A stretch of DNA of 64,000 nt from Amblyomma americanum (GCF_052857255.1 NC_135502.1:152465868-152529867); one strand, 5' to 3'; shown: positions 29,927-42,670, numbered from the stretch's first letter. The notes: a model not told the origin generated them from the sequence alone. Numbers and translations: made by a program.

Positions 29927-32439
29927 GAACGTCGTAATAATGTGAAATACATTAATAACTGACTGAAGCCGGGACCAAAAGCATGGGAAATTATTAAGAG
30001 TAAAACAATGTTGAATGATAAAGACACATGCGTATGCACCACCTTCCTATCACTACTAGCGAAGGAAGATGCATTTCTGAAAGAGGAAAGATGAGGGTAA
30101 CAATGGGGTGTGACCGGACTGGTTTTTGACTATTTTATCGGCACTGTGCATATAGAAATGCTTCATAAATAAATTTTTGTTGCCAGTTCAACGCAGCGTG
30201 CGCCTCCTCCTCCTGTCCACATTTTCCAGCACTGTTCAGTATAACGTATACCAAAGCCGAAGTATATCCAGCACACAAGGTTTGCATATTGGGACGGCCC
30301 ATATAAAAAATTCAGCTCCTTTTTGCTTTTCGTCACAAAAATCAACAAAATAAGCGCACTCGCTACGCTAGGTAGCCTGCTCACATTTAACTTCCAAGAG
30401 GCATAGTCCTGCTCCTCTTGGAAAGACATTTTTAAGTTTGCCGGTGTCTGACGGCCGTCAATCCCAGCAGATGACAATGCAAGAATTAGTTGTTCAAAAA
30501 TAACTGCCTGCATGAGTTAACTGCCAGCAAAGCAAAGATCGGAACTGCTCTTTTTTAAAAATAAAATTGGCCTTAACTAGCAAATGGACTTATCTAAGAG
30601 GTGATGACAGCCTGTGTTGCATGGCGTATTCTCCTTCGTTTGTAGAGCCTTCTCATCTCTTTTGGTAAACCTCCCAAGATAATGAACTTTCCTCATATCG
30701 TTTAGGAAACGAAGGAACACCCCAATAGCATATTTTTCGCAACCTAACGCAGGTAAATGAAACCTCACTGCAATGTTTTATGCTGGCTGGCTTAGCTTAT
30801 GTTTCAAGGAAGTGAAAATTAAGTATTGCGATGCTTACATGTTTAGAAAGTTTCCTGAATTAAATACATAGAGGGCATTGGCCATTCAGCCACATGGCTG
30901 GCCATAATCTGAGCTTTTTTTCATAAAAATATTTAAACGAAATATTTTATTGGTAGCTTCTTCCGACATGCCGCAGGTTCAATGTTTACCTCGACAGCAA
31001 AAAGGGCGCTCTTTATGATAGCTTGAGCCACTCATCGGGCATAATATCTGAAATTGCAATACTCAGCACGCGTAAATATCTGTGGCAGCACACGCAACTT
31101 GTTCTGGCTGCTTTCTGGTGACGTTAAGCAGGCGAAAATGACTACAAGCAAACTTGCACTGAACTCGAAAACCTTACATTGGGCAAACTCATGCCATCAA
31201 ATAGCAAGTAGTTCTGCGGCAGCAACAACGGCTATATTACAGTTTTCCTGACACTTGCTAACTCATTACTCGTTAGTACTCCTTCGAGGAATCGATACGA
31301 GCCCGTAGTATATGGGGGAGGGGTAAATTAACCCATGACACGTTAAAAGTGATATCAGTGTAATTAAGTACTATATACATTGCCCTGCAATACTTATTTG
31401 ACAGTCAAATGGTAGTGAATTTGAGTCTGACTTTCCGTTATACAAGTATAGTGTCAAGCCACAAGCCAATAATGACGCTACAGGACTTACCACTTGCAAG
31501 TCGTGGATGCTTTTTCCTTCGATAGTCCATTTTTATGAGATGAGCCCAAAACTTTCAATCTCCAAGTTTTCCTTTTCTTCCTGTTAGCATTTAGTGTATT
31601 TTAATTATATACCATGAGATATACGCAAGAAATTCATCAAAGTACGACCTTCTGGATGAGGAATGAGAGAGTGATCCGCGCTTTAAAACAATTTCATCGA
31701 GCACATTTTGTGATCAATCTTTGCGCATGAGGGCTGCATTAGCTTATCTTTTTAAATTTCAGTGCTGCGCGGGAATGGAGGTGAATTCCACCAATCACCG
31801 AAAATGCGAGCAGGGAGCAAGCGCAGGGAGGGGGGGGAATGCTCATCACGCCTATAGCGACTATAGACAGCGTGACTTCTGGAGAAAAACTACCAATGCT
31901 TCTGCTGTGGTTTTGAAGGCCTTAGGAAAGAGCTAAGCAGTCCCTTCGACACTAGCTTGGCCTCATATGCATACAAATGGTAAAAGTGCGTCCAGAATTA
32001 TTCTGTAAATTCAATGACATCATTGTCAAGCCATTTGGGCCAAAAGTTTTGCACAAAAATGGGGAACATATTTGCACGAATGACTTCAATTCTATAAAAA
32101 GACCTCAAATGCGGTGCCTATGCCTTATCGACCTTTAAGAACAGTTGTCATGTAATTGAAGATTGGTTCAAGGCAGTTTACTTAGAGAAAAGGCTTAAAC
32201 GTTTAAGAATTTTCCAAAGTTTTTTCTCACCAGTGCAGGCCACATCAAACTGAACACCTGTAACCTTTGCAGCCATACTGCATGCCCACCCCTCATGTAA
32301 TACCCAGTAATGGGGCCTTTGAGGTATCGAGAAATTAATAAATAATAAAATAAATGACCAGTTAAATACCCATTCCGCCACCACGCTGGAAGCTCGAAGT
32401 ATTAAGCCGCAACTCGATGGACACATCCTACGCGTACCG
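29927..32439. other. 2.5 kb of unassigned DNA
   Basis: No supported gene, element or RNA on either strand. Confidence 0.35.
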
Positions 32440-33180
32440 GCGGAGCGCATACGCGCACGGGCGTACGCCGGATCCTGTCTGCGCATGCGCAAAGCGCGAC
32501 GCGCGCGCAGGCGCGAGCAGGGGCAGATATCTGTCCATGTCAGATATCCGCGCCTGAGCGCGCGCGCTTGTGCGCGCGTCGGAAGCGGGGTCCGGTTTAC
32601 AACAATAGGAGGACGGCGGGAGCTCTCGGGACTTTTCTTTATGGCTTGAACCTATCCCAGATTCCTGGAACTTTTCTTCGCGGTTTAAGTTGTCCTTTCA
32701 GTGCCCCCCAAATCCCCTTTCTTCACGCTTGAAATTCCTTCGGTCGGCTCGAGAGGGAGAACGCCCCAGCACAGGGAGCATGGAGGTGTATGACTTTTTT
32801 CGACGCTTGGCACGGCGCGGCGCTGGGCGCGTAGGCGCTCCGCCGTACGCCTAGGATGTGTGCATCGAGTTGGGGCTTTAGCGTAATGTAGGCGCGCGGC
32901 GCACACACCAGCTTCGGGCTCTGACGCCACTCCGCGCATGCGCACTACTGGCAACGCGAGCGGCGTCTGCTCCGCCGTCGGCGAGCCGCGTAGCGCGCAC
33001 ACCAGCGGCGGGCTATGAAGTCACTCCGCGCATGCGCACAACTGGCAAAGCGGGCGGCGTCTGCTCCGCCGTCGGCGAGCCGCGCACACCAGTTGCTGGC
33101 TATGAAGTCACTCCGCGCATGCACACAGCGGGCGGAGCGGTGGTGTCACGGCTCAGCGCGCAGCCCCGCTGACCTCGCGA
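32440..33180. promoter_or_regulatory. CpG-rich block with NRF-1-like sites
   Basis: Marked shift to GC- and CpG-rich sequence compared with its AT-rich flanks. Carries TGCGCATGCGCA (32480-32491) and CGCGCATGCGCA (32933-32944 and 33027-33038), which fit the NRF-1 consensus YGCGCAYGCGCR. Could be a CpG-island-like promoter, but no attached exon is recognised; the nearest supported exon starts 5 kb downstream. Confidence 0.4.
32900..33140 (+). repeat. ~90-bp tandem repeat, about 2.6 units
   Basis: The unit runs from CGCACACCAG through CACTCCGCGCATGCGCAC and GCGGCGTCTGCTCCGCCGTC to GGCGAGCCGCG. CACACCAG ends at 32911, 33005 and 33092, so the spacing is 94 then 87 bases. The third unit is cut short. 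Confidence 0.85.
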
Positions 33181-33298
33181 AGTGGCTGGCGTAGTGTAGT
33201 TATCGCTAGAAAACCTGTGCGTTGAATTTTGATGAAACAGCCCACTGTGGCATTCTGCCGTTCATATATTGAATAGATGCGTGAGGTTCCTCGAAAAG

Positions 33299-33480
33299 AT
33301 CAACCTGGGTCACAAAAGCCTCTCCTCTGATAGCACCTGCAATCGCAGGGCGGTGGTTCATAGCTTAGCCATTCCACCGCGGCGCCAGGAAATACATGAG
33401 GACTATATCGATCTATGATTTTTAAGTAGAGATCTATGACAAATTCCGCATATATTGGGCATTAACACATTTACGCTACA
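33299..33480 (+). repeat. Dispersed repeat, right-hand half, copy 2
   Basis: CAACCTGGGTCAC ... GATAGCACCTGC ... TTAGCCATTCCACCGCGGCGCCAGGA has the same order of words as 44150-44310 and 59755-59950. Confidence 0.5.
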
Positions 33481-34959
33481 ACATTATAGACTTAACGCGG
33501 AGCTTAATGTTCCCCTCCAATTTTAGTGCGCTAGCAAAAATGCGCCCACTCACCGATGTCGGGGATTTTTTGTTTCTAAAGTCTGCTTGACCTTGAAATC
33601 CGAGCCTAGACCCGAAACCGTCAGGAAACTGAAAACTGAATTTCTAGCGTACCTAAATCGCAATTGGCCTAACCAGGAAAGATCATCCGTATTTTTTTCC
33701 AATGCCTAGCAAAATCTTTGTTTTAAAGTGTGTCTGTGGCATGCATCGAGTAGTTAAGATTGCCATAAGGGAACGTTGTTGACAAAAGCACAAAAAATAG
33801 TACAGAAAAATTGCTACCAGGAAGAGCGGATTTCCGCGGTGTATTGATTGGTATGGCGGAATCGTAAGATATGAACAAATGTTCTGCCGAGAAACAACCT
33901 CTCGTTTAAAAATGCGCTCCTCAAGTATTTCGGGGCTTATGTTTCCCGATGGGGTTTAGCATCGCTGCCAAATACAGCCAAATATTCGAGATATCACTTT
34001 CTTATGGGGCACGCGACGCCTGTTTTAAGGAGAAAGATGAACTAGCGGCTGGTCAGCAGATCTGCTCTCTCTCGCGCCCTCGTGCAGAGCTAGGCCAGCG
34101 GCAGCTTTCTGAAAAGCGATTCGAGGGGTTGTTCTTTGACAACTAAGCCTCTTTGTAGAAGACCGCCACCCACTTCCAACGCAACCCGTCAAACTCGGCG
34201 ATTCCTGTGGACCCGACGAAACCGGTGAGTTCCGTACGACACCACTGATAGAGCCGGTTGCCATATTTTCGTCTGAAGAGCCATGACACCGCGCTCAGTT
34301 AAGCTCAGAGTGAGCGTGATAAAACGCTTCGGTTAATGTCTTCTCCATTCGAATTGGAGCTCCCCTGGGTTTCTTGCCGTTCAACCAAGACAGAATTACC
34401 TGTGTTTTCAGGTTGTGGAGTGGTTGCTTGTGGTTGTTGCTGCCTCGCGCTGGCCGGGTAGCTGCCACCAACGTGTACCTCTCTCTTCAATACTCAAGTG
34501 TTTGGTATTCAAGACGCGCTGAAAACCTGCGTCGGTGCTTGGCACGGAATTCTCGCAGTCGTGCTTAGCAGCACACAGCGGCCCGCTCGCCGCAGCATGA
34601 CAACCAAGCGCCAGAACTCTCCCCACCATTATGCAAGCGGCAATTATTTTACTTGCCTAAATGGCGTTGTGTGCATAGTAATGGGAGGCCTGTCGTGCGG
34701 CGTTGACGCGCTTAGGGCTTAGAATAGTACGAGACTTCTGCGCCAGCAGCCGCCAAAAGTCCGCAGGAATCCGTGGCAGGTTTTGACCCTATTGGATGAG
34801 TCCAGTCACTTTACGGCACACAGCCAATGAAAACATACTGCCGGAATTTTCGTATTAGGCGGCAACATTAAAATCCTCTTTACCCAGAAAATCCGGCATT
34901 GCTTTGTCAGCGTTGTCGGCGCCGGCGTTGACAGAGATAAATAGGACGCCGTAGTGTTA
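33481..34959. other. Unassigned DNA
   Basis: No supported gene or repeat. Confidence 0.3.
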
Positions 34960-35290
34960 CAGAGGCGGCCATCCACCGGAGAAGAAACTTTGTCACGACA
35001 CCTAGGTCACGTGACTTTGTCGCATCATCACAGTACCTGCCCACCTAAATGTGACGAAACTCACCGCCGTTGGCTGTTAAATTATGGATTGATCGCGACA
35101 GGTTGCTCAACATGGCCGAACAGGCCCCACCGGTGGCAGCCCTTGCCATTGCCGAGTGGCACAATCCTTAACCGCCGCACCATTGCGGAAGAAACTGTGT
35201 GGGGGCTCCCAGGTACCTATGAATGTAAAGTTGAGAACGAGATTTTCTGCACTTATGGGCACAAAATCATTATTGTTATCGCGTGATATC
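34960..35290 (+). repeat. Dispersed CACGTG-type repeat, copy 3
   Basis: CACCTAGGTCACGTGAC near 34998, then GGCACAATCCTTAACCGCCG and CACCATTGCGGAAG, then TATGAATGTAAAGTTGAGAA and TTCTGCACTTATGGGCAC. The same words occur in this order in 59418-59950. Confidence 0.6.
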
Positions 35291-37630
35291 AGCAAGGCAG
35301 AGCTGGTTTTTCTCTTTTGAGTTTTGCTGGCTGTTCGGTAACAGAATACCCTGCGCAAAAAGTTGCCGGCAGCCGGGAATAAACGTAAACCAATGAATCT
35401 TAGAATGCTACCTAGATGCGACAAACTCCAAAAGGAAACAGAAAATATATATTAATCCTGTTTGTGTTTCCATTTAAAAAAAACAAAAACAAGACAACTC
35501 TCTCAAAAGGTATTGTGTGCGTCACGTGACTACAGCTAGCATATCAACTAAAACTGGTGGCTTCATAATGCGACAGCCATTCTGCGGCTGCCGCTTCAGT
35601 AGCACACCCCTTTTCTATATTCGGTCCCTACGGGCAACAACTAAAGGCCTGAGCGGAAATAATGCCAATAATTTAAATAGAATGTACTTTCTATGCGTGC
35701 ACATATAATCAATTTTTTTTTTGCACAGGGCGCCAGTGTAAGCAGACATACAGCTTACCGTGGTGTTTCTGGGGGATCTGGTCGGATATATTGTCTGTAA
35801 GTGGTATGTCTGAGGTCCCAAAGCGACAGCTGGCCTATAAGAGACGACGTGGCAGAGTGGTCCGTGTTTTAGTAGAGGGTCCGTGCGATAGTTAAGGTGC
35901 ACTGACATCGCACAGTACACGGGTGTCCTTGGATTTCACCTTCATAGAAATGCAAAAGCAAAGGCTGCATTGGTATTTTTGAAAGCTATGTTCTAAGCAC
36001 TACTTGCATTAGCCACATCAGCAGTTGCCTAAGATGAGCAGCATGCACTGTGCGTTGATTGCTTTGCAAATGGCAGACATGTGTGAAACTTTGTAATTTG
36101 CAAAGTATTTTGTTTAAACAATAAAATCATTAGTAACTCGGCTGACAACGGTGGTTGCATGCTGGTTGTCACTGTATTCCTGATTGTGGCACTAGGGTTT
36201 TCAGAGAAGATCGGTGACTCTACTCTTTGTTGTACTATCAGGAACAAAAGTCTCCAGGACCCACCGAGCCCAAGAGCAGTTTTTAACTCAGCAAGTGTGG
36301 TCTGCAACGACCAGCTGATAACAATGCTGCACTTCTTGGTTTCTGGTCTATTGTCCTTGGGGTTTTTTCTTTCAAGTACGGTGTGCCAGCGGTTTCTAAA
36401 AGCCTGTTCGTGGATTTCCTCAAACCGCCCGATATTAGATGTATCGGCACGTGCGAGAGAAAGCGACTGAGAACAAGATACGTTTCACGAAATATCAGTT
36501 CCGTGACTTTCGAATTTGCTTCAGATGCGTTAATTTAGGATTCCCTCGGCGTTAAGGCGGCGCAGTGCCACTCCTTGTCAAGTAAAAATGAATGTGTGAT
36601 CAGCTGCAGTGAGATAGTTTTTTTCGTCTCTCTCTCCTCGGCCCACTGAGCACCGGCTCATTTCTTACCAGTGCAGGGATGAGCCTAACGATATTCTCAA
36701 CTGTCAGATAACATTTAATTTGGTCTCTTTGATAGATCATCAGCCTGCTATTATTAGTGTCTCAAGTTTGTAGCCTCTGCAGTGTTGACGCAGCCAAAGA
36801 TAGTTCAAGCTTAATTTTATTTTAATATCAAGGCTCCAGATTTGAACGAGCTGTACGTGTTGTTTCCATTAATTGCCTTTAAGTTCGAAGATATAAAATG
36901 ACGACCGGGCAGCATTGGCAAAACGAGGCTTATGTGTCTTCCGCAGTTCTGAGTAAAAGCACTTCGAGACGCTGGATACAGCGACACAAGACAGAATCAC
37001 TCTCACTGTACCGTCACACACACAGCGGCAAAAAGGCTTTAATGGGGGGGAGGGCAATCGAAACGAGCTTATTACGCGCAAGCCACCGCTATGTTTTCTT
37101 GGACGATGCCTATAATACGAGCTACGCTGTCACTTTAAACATACCCGAAATCTATACCATGCCCTCTATCATTAACGACACAATGCAAATAATTGTCCTT
37201 TTAGACAAAATATAGCAAGCAGCATTGATGCAGATCTCCCTACTGATTTCAATACTGGTTTCATGCTAAACGACACGCTACTGTATTGCACAAGCAGCGC
37301 AATCCTTTCACGGGTGTCTCCGTGGCGCAACGTTTTTTGTTCTGTTATTGGAAGTGTTTCTCGCATATGCCTTCTCGCGGTAATCACGGAGTTCTGCCCA
37401 CAAGAAGCCAGACGTGGCATGTGTGGCCCACCATTAATTGCCTCTAAAATCTTCACCTGCCACACAAAGTTTTCAGACGACGACTCTGTAAGAGAAATTG
37501 AATTTTACCTTACAAAGCGTTTGTATTCTGATTTAAGGTGCACTGTGCGATTTGCGCAGTCACAATGAGGCTTCATGTATCTATTCAAGAATTCATGCCA
37601 AAAAGGGAAGTTGTTTTCATTATATTGCGT
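35291..37630. other. Unassigned DNA, with a small SINE scrap
   Basis: No supported gene. A minus-strand SINE scrap lies at about 35894-35950 (GTGCACTGACATCGCACAG). Confidence 0.35.
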
Positions 37631-37890
37631 TCCCGGGTTCAAAGCTGGCCGTGGAGGCTGCGTTTGTATGGAGGAAAAACGCTAAGGCGCCCGTGTGCTG
37701 TGCGATGTCAGTGCACGTAAAAGATCCCCAGGAGGTCGAAATCAATCTGGAGCCCTCCACTACGGCCCCTCTTTTTCCTTTCTTCTTTCCCTCCTTCTTT
37801 TATTTCTTCCCTTACGGCGCGACTCAGGTGTCCAACAATATATGAGACAGATACTCGCCATTTCCTTTCCCCAAATACCAATTATTATTA
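37631..37890 (+). mobile_element. Ruka-like SINE lacking the A-box end
   Basis: Begins within the B-box region (CCCGGGTTCAAAGC), then GGAGGAAAAACGCTAAGGCG, GCACGTAAAAGATCCCCAGG, GTGTCCAACAATATATGAGA and CCATTTCCTTTCCCCAAATA. It lies about 150 bp upstream of the first M1 exon. Confidence 0.85.
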
Positions 37891-37980
37891 ATATTTTCAT
37901 TATGTTCTCTCGTATATATGCTATCTTCTGCATGTGTAAATATAGTTTCTTAGAATTTTTTTCGCTACAAAAACACTGAC

Positions 37981-37996
37981 TATAAACTTGACGTCA
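37981..37996 (+). promoter_or_regulatory. Possible core promoter: TATA box and CRE-like palindrome
   Basis: TATAAA (37981-37986) is followed by the perfect CRE palindrome TGACGTCA (37989-37996), 50-65 bases upstream of the M1 gene ATG. The spacing would put transcription start near 38010. If instead TTTTGTGCAG (to 38024) is used as an acceptor, this is intron and the match is chance. Confidence 0.3.
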
Positions 37997-38045
37997 CAAG
38001 TATTAATACGATCGTTTTGTGCAGGCCACCAACCTTCCCACGACT

Positions 38046-38397
38046 ATGCCATCGCCGCCACCCCCGAAGTCTACTAAAGCGCTGACCCCTCGAACGGTGT
38101 TATGGGCTCTCCTAATCGTCATTACAACGTCATTTATGGCTGGATTAGTAATTCGGCTGCTCACTCGCCCTCCAAGGGTAGTGTACAGACCGTCATCCTC
38201 GACAGCCGCGGCAGATGCCCCAGAAACAGGAGAGGACCCAACCGGGCCCATCCCACCGCCTCCTGAATGTGTGGCGTCTCGGGAGGGCTATGGTCTGGAC
38301 AAGCCGATCATGCAGCCGGTAGGCCAAGACAAGCATCAGGGGGACCTGCCGGATGACGTCAAGCCGGAGAGTTACGACGTAACTCTGTACCTGACCG
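38046..38397 (+). CDS. M1 aminopeptidase-like gene, N-terminal exon
   Basis: Frame starts at ATG 38046; the protein is cytosolic N-terminus MPSPPPPKSTKALTPR, a single membrane helix (about residues 17-36, TVLWALLIVITTSFMAGLVI) and a Pro/Ser-rich stalk, then LPDDVKPESYDVTLYL. A short cytosolic tail, signal anchor, stalk and 'LP..V.P..Y.(V/L).L' is how aminopeptidase N-type M1 ectoenzymes begin. The donor ACCG|GTGAGA ends the exon at 38397 in phase 1. TTTTGTGCAG ending at 38024 is a possible acceptor, in which case the exon starts at 38025 and the frame also stays open. Function inferred: type II membrane zinc aminopeptidase or an inactive relative. Confidence 0.78.
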
Positions 38398-40392
38398 GTG
38401 AGAAAAGAATTCTCTCGCCGCGAATGATTAAAGAGCAATGTGAACAGAAGGCAGCCGGTGTTCAGCTCAGTGTACCTATGAAGAAGAAGTGTTTCTCCTG
38501 TACAAGGGGGAAATGTGCGTACGCTGAGTGGTTAACGTACTTATAGGGGCATTATTAACCAGCAATTTCCGAGGAATGTTAAAGCACGAAAGAATGCTGC
38601 ATTGGTCGCAATACAGCAGGCACACAGAGTCACCATTTTAGTAGTCTTCAATTCCTGATGAGCGAAAGAATATTAGCCCCAAACATTAAGGACAATCGCT
38701 CGATATGCTTCATTTCTTCAGCTCTGTGGAGTGTCAGCTAAGTGGAGTATCTGTCGCAAATTGCCGCGAATGAAACCTTGAGTTAAGTCTCTCCGCAGGA
38801 GCACTTGCATGGATGTTTTTGTCAGTCGTGATTGCTTTCCATATACTAGCTGGGAACCTGTGTTCTGTGAGCGTTGTAGAGCTTTCGCTGTGTTCTTGGC
38901 CTGCGGCTTACGCATGCGCTGCTCCTGATACCGAGTCGGCGCGTGACTCTGACGACAACGTGAAGAACAGAGTGGCGAATCCTGCATCCCCCATCTTTAC
39001 TCTCGTCTAGCGTAACGTAATATATTCAGATGCGTTGCCTGATGCATCTGTGACGCGTCGACACCCGGTGCAAGAGCAGAAAATTACAAATTGGTTAAGT
39101 TGATCAGCGAAACAGACGGCTTAACAGCTGTAACCGCTGTCGTGAATATTTACACTAATACTGACATGGGCGGATCCCAGGCGTAGAGGTCATTTTTGAT
39201 ATCGGTGGACATAGCTGACTTACTCCCTGTGAGAAAAAAATAACGCCTAAATAGCTAACCTTGTCATGCTGCGTGTCACCCTCGAATTCTGTGCTGGCTG
39301 CATTGTTCTTAAGAATACGAAGTCTGTGGCCCTGCCTTGAGCCAACGACAGGCGTGCGGCACAACCAGAATTCAAGATTTTTATACCATTCTGCCACCTC
39401 GCTTGGGGACCTGTCTGGGAACACCTTTGCAGCTGTCGCCCCACTCGAAATTTAATTAGTGATAAGAATGCCACAGAAATATGAAAAGAGGTGCCCTTAG
39501 AGATCAACATTCAAGCACAGAGTTCTCAGCACCTTCAACTCTCCCATTCTACACAAGAGCATAAAAAAATAGCTCCGTACAGTCTTTGCAAGAAGTAAGC
39601 AGGAAACGGTGTTGATTTCGCAGCTTTATAGCAGTGCCCATAGGGCACCTCAAATACGAAAAGATCTCGAAAGGTGTTTAAAATAGCTTTTCTTATCTGC
39701 ATACATTTAGAGCTTAAAGGATGCGATTAGCTCCTCTACACGGCCAAGAAATGTACCAAGAAACGTACGGCCAAGAAACGTAAAGTTTAAAAAAAAACTG
39801 CTTATAATCGTTTTTCTTGGGAAATAATATTAGTTCTCATGGAGAAAGATACGAACAAAGCAAAAACTATCGAGCTACTTGTGAGGTGCAGAGGCTTTCG
39901 CGCAAGACAAAAGTTGGGAGACATCCATGTAATATCTACACATTATATGTTGCGGTGTGAAATGCACGGAATCTCTTAATTTGTCCCCACTTTACGTGCT
40001 CATGTGCCACTCCGCTACTTGATTATATTTTGTGACTAAATATTAGTTTATATTTAGGATTTAAAAGAAATTATGGATCCATATACATAGTTGAGGTTGG
40101 ACTCGCGCTTTTTTAACGACCATTGAAGTGTTGCTTGCTTTGCTGCGGCGGGCGTAAATGACAACCGCAAATTCCGCAGCAATTGACGCTAATGGGATTC
40201 ATGTCTCCCGTACGACAGTGATACTAGGTTGTATTATACTAGAAAAGCGACTCCAATATGGTAAGATCACGGTAGGGATCCGTTCGTAAAAGGAATCAGT
40301 GAGAACAAGAAAAAACCTAGCGCATGCATAAATGTCTTAGCGCTGCAGCTTTACCAATACGTCACGTGAGTCTATGAGCTTGACAAAGCAAG
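38398..40392 (+). other. M1 gene intron 1
   Basis: About 2 kb, GTGAGA to ...AAGCAAG. Contains a phase-compatible candidate exon at 38799-39010 (see findings) and otherwise nothing recognised. Confidence 0.5.
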
Positions 40393-40738
40393 ACGAGCGC
40401 TCCTCATGCTCCGTGGTTGTTCTCGAAGGGGCGACCTTGGGGCCAGCTATGAACATCACTGCACGCGTCGAAGCACACCTCCGTGTGTCCAAGGCCACTG
40501 ATAAGTTGGTGCTCAAGGCCAGGGCGGACACGCTCAAGGACATACGCGTGGCCGTGCTCGATGGCACGGCATCGCGTTGCTTCAAGCCACGCGGATTGGC
40601 CGTTGACACCGTGAGCCGCGATGCAGATTTCCTCATCGTGCGGCTCAAAACGCCGCTGACCGTTGGTCACCCGTACACGCTGGCCACGGTGCACAAATAC
40701 CAACCGGCTGCCGACGGACCAATCACGCTGAAGGAAAC
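40393..40738 (+). CDS. M1 aminopeptidase-like gene, exon 2
   Basis: Encodes the first beta-sandwich part of the M1 N-terminal domain: VVLEGATLGPAMNITARVEA, HLRVSKATDKLVLKARADTL and KDIRVAVLDG fit the family pattern 'G.v.I...v...T..I.LHa..L.I..v.V'. Later PRGLAVDTVSRDADFLIVRL and HPYTLATVHKY match the strand that precedes the GLYRS region. The donor GAAAC|GTGAGT (exon end 40738, phase 2) is strong. The acceptor is less sure: 40393 (AAGCAAG|ACGAG) is chosen because it alone, of the nearby AGs, keeps phase 1 with exon 1. The pyrimidine tract is weak. Confidence 0.78.
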
Positions 40739-42410
40739 GTGAGTGCATCAGTGCCTGCCTGCATCTTTTTGGGTCCAGTGTGAACGTAGATTTTTATAAA
40801 GTAGTACACTTTTGCTAGAATTCATCTAAAGAAATTTGTTCAGAAGAAGTTGCAGCAAATAAAATATTAATTTCAGGGCGAGTGACCAGCAACCAGGCGT
40901 CTCGGCATCCGTGTAGGTGCTCTAAAGGTATTTTCATAGCAGCATTTACTGCAAGATATCTTGCCCTGCTTTCGCGTGATGGGACCAACATCCCACAGCG
41001 GTAAAGCCCTCTGAGGTGGCTTAGCAGCAGTGGCTTTCAGCTGTCGTGCTCAAGGCCATGGAGCCGAATTCTGGGCATCACGGCTGCATTTTGATAGCTG
41101 TGAAATGAAAAATGTGTACACGGGTTGAGCCATGCGAGTGCACGTTAAGGAAACGGCGTGGTCTAAATTCGGGAAAAATTAATTCTCGGCTTTTCTTCCA
41201 AATGCAGCTGTCGGAATCTTGATGAGCATTATTGAGTTGGACGTATTCTTTTCAATGCTTCGTATCGCCAAAATCAGCTTGTTTATCAAACCTTGAGTGG
41301 AAAACCGCAAACCGCATTTTTTCGCAGCTTTTGTTCATTTGCAATTTCTGCTGCGTAAAATAATGTAAAAATCAAAAATGCGTGTTTTACTAAGCTCATC
41401 TTTATCTTTAGCAGCAGCATGAGAAAGGAGGAAAAAATAGATTGTGTACTTCATTGAAAACTTGCACAGTTCATCCGAGCGGTTTTCTTGCCGTCTGTGC
41501 AGAGCGCGATTTCTCTACTCCTATGAGGTGGAATGGATTGCTTCATTCCAGCAGCCCAAATGGTTCAGCAGATATCCTTGAAATCCCGTGTCTTAGAGAG
41601 CTTGTGGGTGTTACATTGTTTTCTAGCAAATTTAAGCACCCACTATGCTTATGCACATGTCCACGTGGTGTAAAAGACGAGAAATGTTTTTCTGACATTA
41701 AGCAGCCATGCGACGAAGAGCGTAGTTCACGGTGATGCGTTAACATCTATTCAGATCACCGAAATCACGCTTAATACATACTTCTGTTCCAGAAACTCAG
41801 TGGAAAACTTGGAAGGGGTTATGACGCGACAGGAATGTTGGGCGATGCAATTCAAATTCAAGAACGTCAGACTGATGGTGTTGGCAGCCTTTATTTATTT
41901 AAAAACAGCGCTGCTGAACAAAGGACTCGTACGAAACGACACATACGTTGCTGAGATTTCAGCTGTTTTTTGCTGAAAATCATGCATTACCTCTATAGTC
42001 AAACCTCAAGAACGACCCTTTGCACAGTTTCATTAGGCTTGACTTGCCATTACCGTAATTCCCTCGTGGTAACTTGTGTTATTATCACCGATGGCTCTGG
42101 CCCGTTTCTCTAAAAGCCAAGGCTACGGAACACTGGCAAACACAGCCACTTGCTTTTATTGAAATATCAAAAACCTCAGCAACTATCCTTTTGCGGTGAC
42201 CATTATGAATGTACAATACTCCAGTATCAACAAAAAACTCCGTACAATTCCCGTGAGACAATGCTTTCCCGGTTACTTGATTTATTTTCTGAAGACTTCT
42301 AGTGTTCTGAAAGCCTCATGTTAATGCACCGGTTTTTCTTGTCTGTAATACGTACGGGCGCAAGACAGTGATCTGGCAGAAAAATGCAGCCTTACAGGAG
42401 GCGAACTAAC

Positions 42411-42670
42411 TTTAATAATAATTGCTTTTGGGCAAAGGAAATGGCGCAGAATCTGTCTCATATATCGTTGGACACCTGACCCGCGTGGTAAGGGAAGAAA
42501 TAAGGGGAGGGATTGAAAGAAGAAAGGAAGAAGGAGGTGCCGTAGTGGAGCGCTCCGGAATAATTTCGACCTCCTGGGGATCTTTAACGTGCACTTACAT
42601 CGCACAGCACACGGGCGCCTTAGCGTTTTTCCTCCATAAAAACGCAGCCGCCGCGGTCTGGTACGAACCC
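42411..42670 (-). mobile_element. Ruka-like SINE, minus strand
   Basis: Reverse order of the SINE body: TTGGGCAAAGGAAATGGCG, CATATATCGTTGGACACCTG, GGGGATCTTTAACGTGCAC, TTAGCGTTTTTCCTCC, AACGCAGCCGCCGCGG. The tRNA-like head is cut after the B-box region (GGTACGAACCCC). Confidence 0.85.

Noticed and set aside
32685..33002. Minus-strand frame of 105 codons in the CpG block
   Set aside because: Composition-driven open frame over tandem repeats; no recognisable protein.
38398..38546. Extension of M1 exon 1 to the stop at 38544
   Set aside because: The frame stays open, but the sequence loses M1 similarity exactly at a good GTGAGA donor.
39155..39424. Minus-strand tRNA-SINE-like head near 39390
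   Set aside because: A GAGGTGGCAGAATGG word recalls an A box, but no B box or SINE body follows.
40921..41002. Possible missing GLYRS-type M1 exon
   Set aside because: A short frame with a splice-like GTAAAG end exists, but the encoded residues do not fit the block in the required phase.
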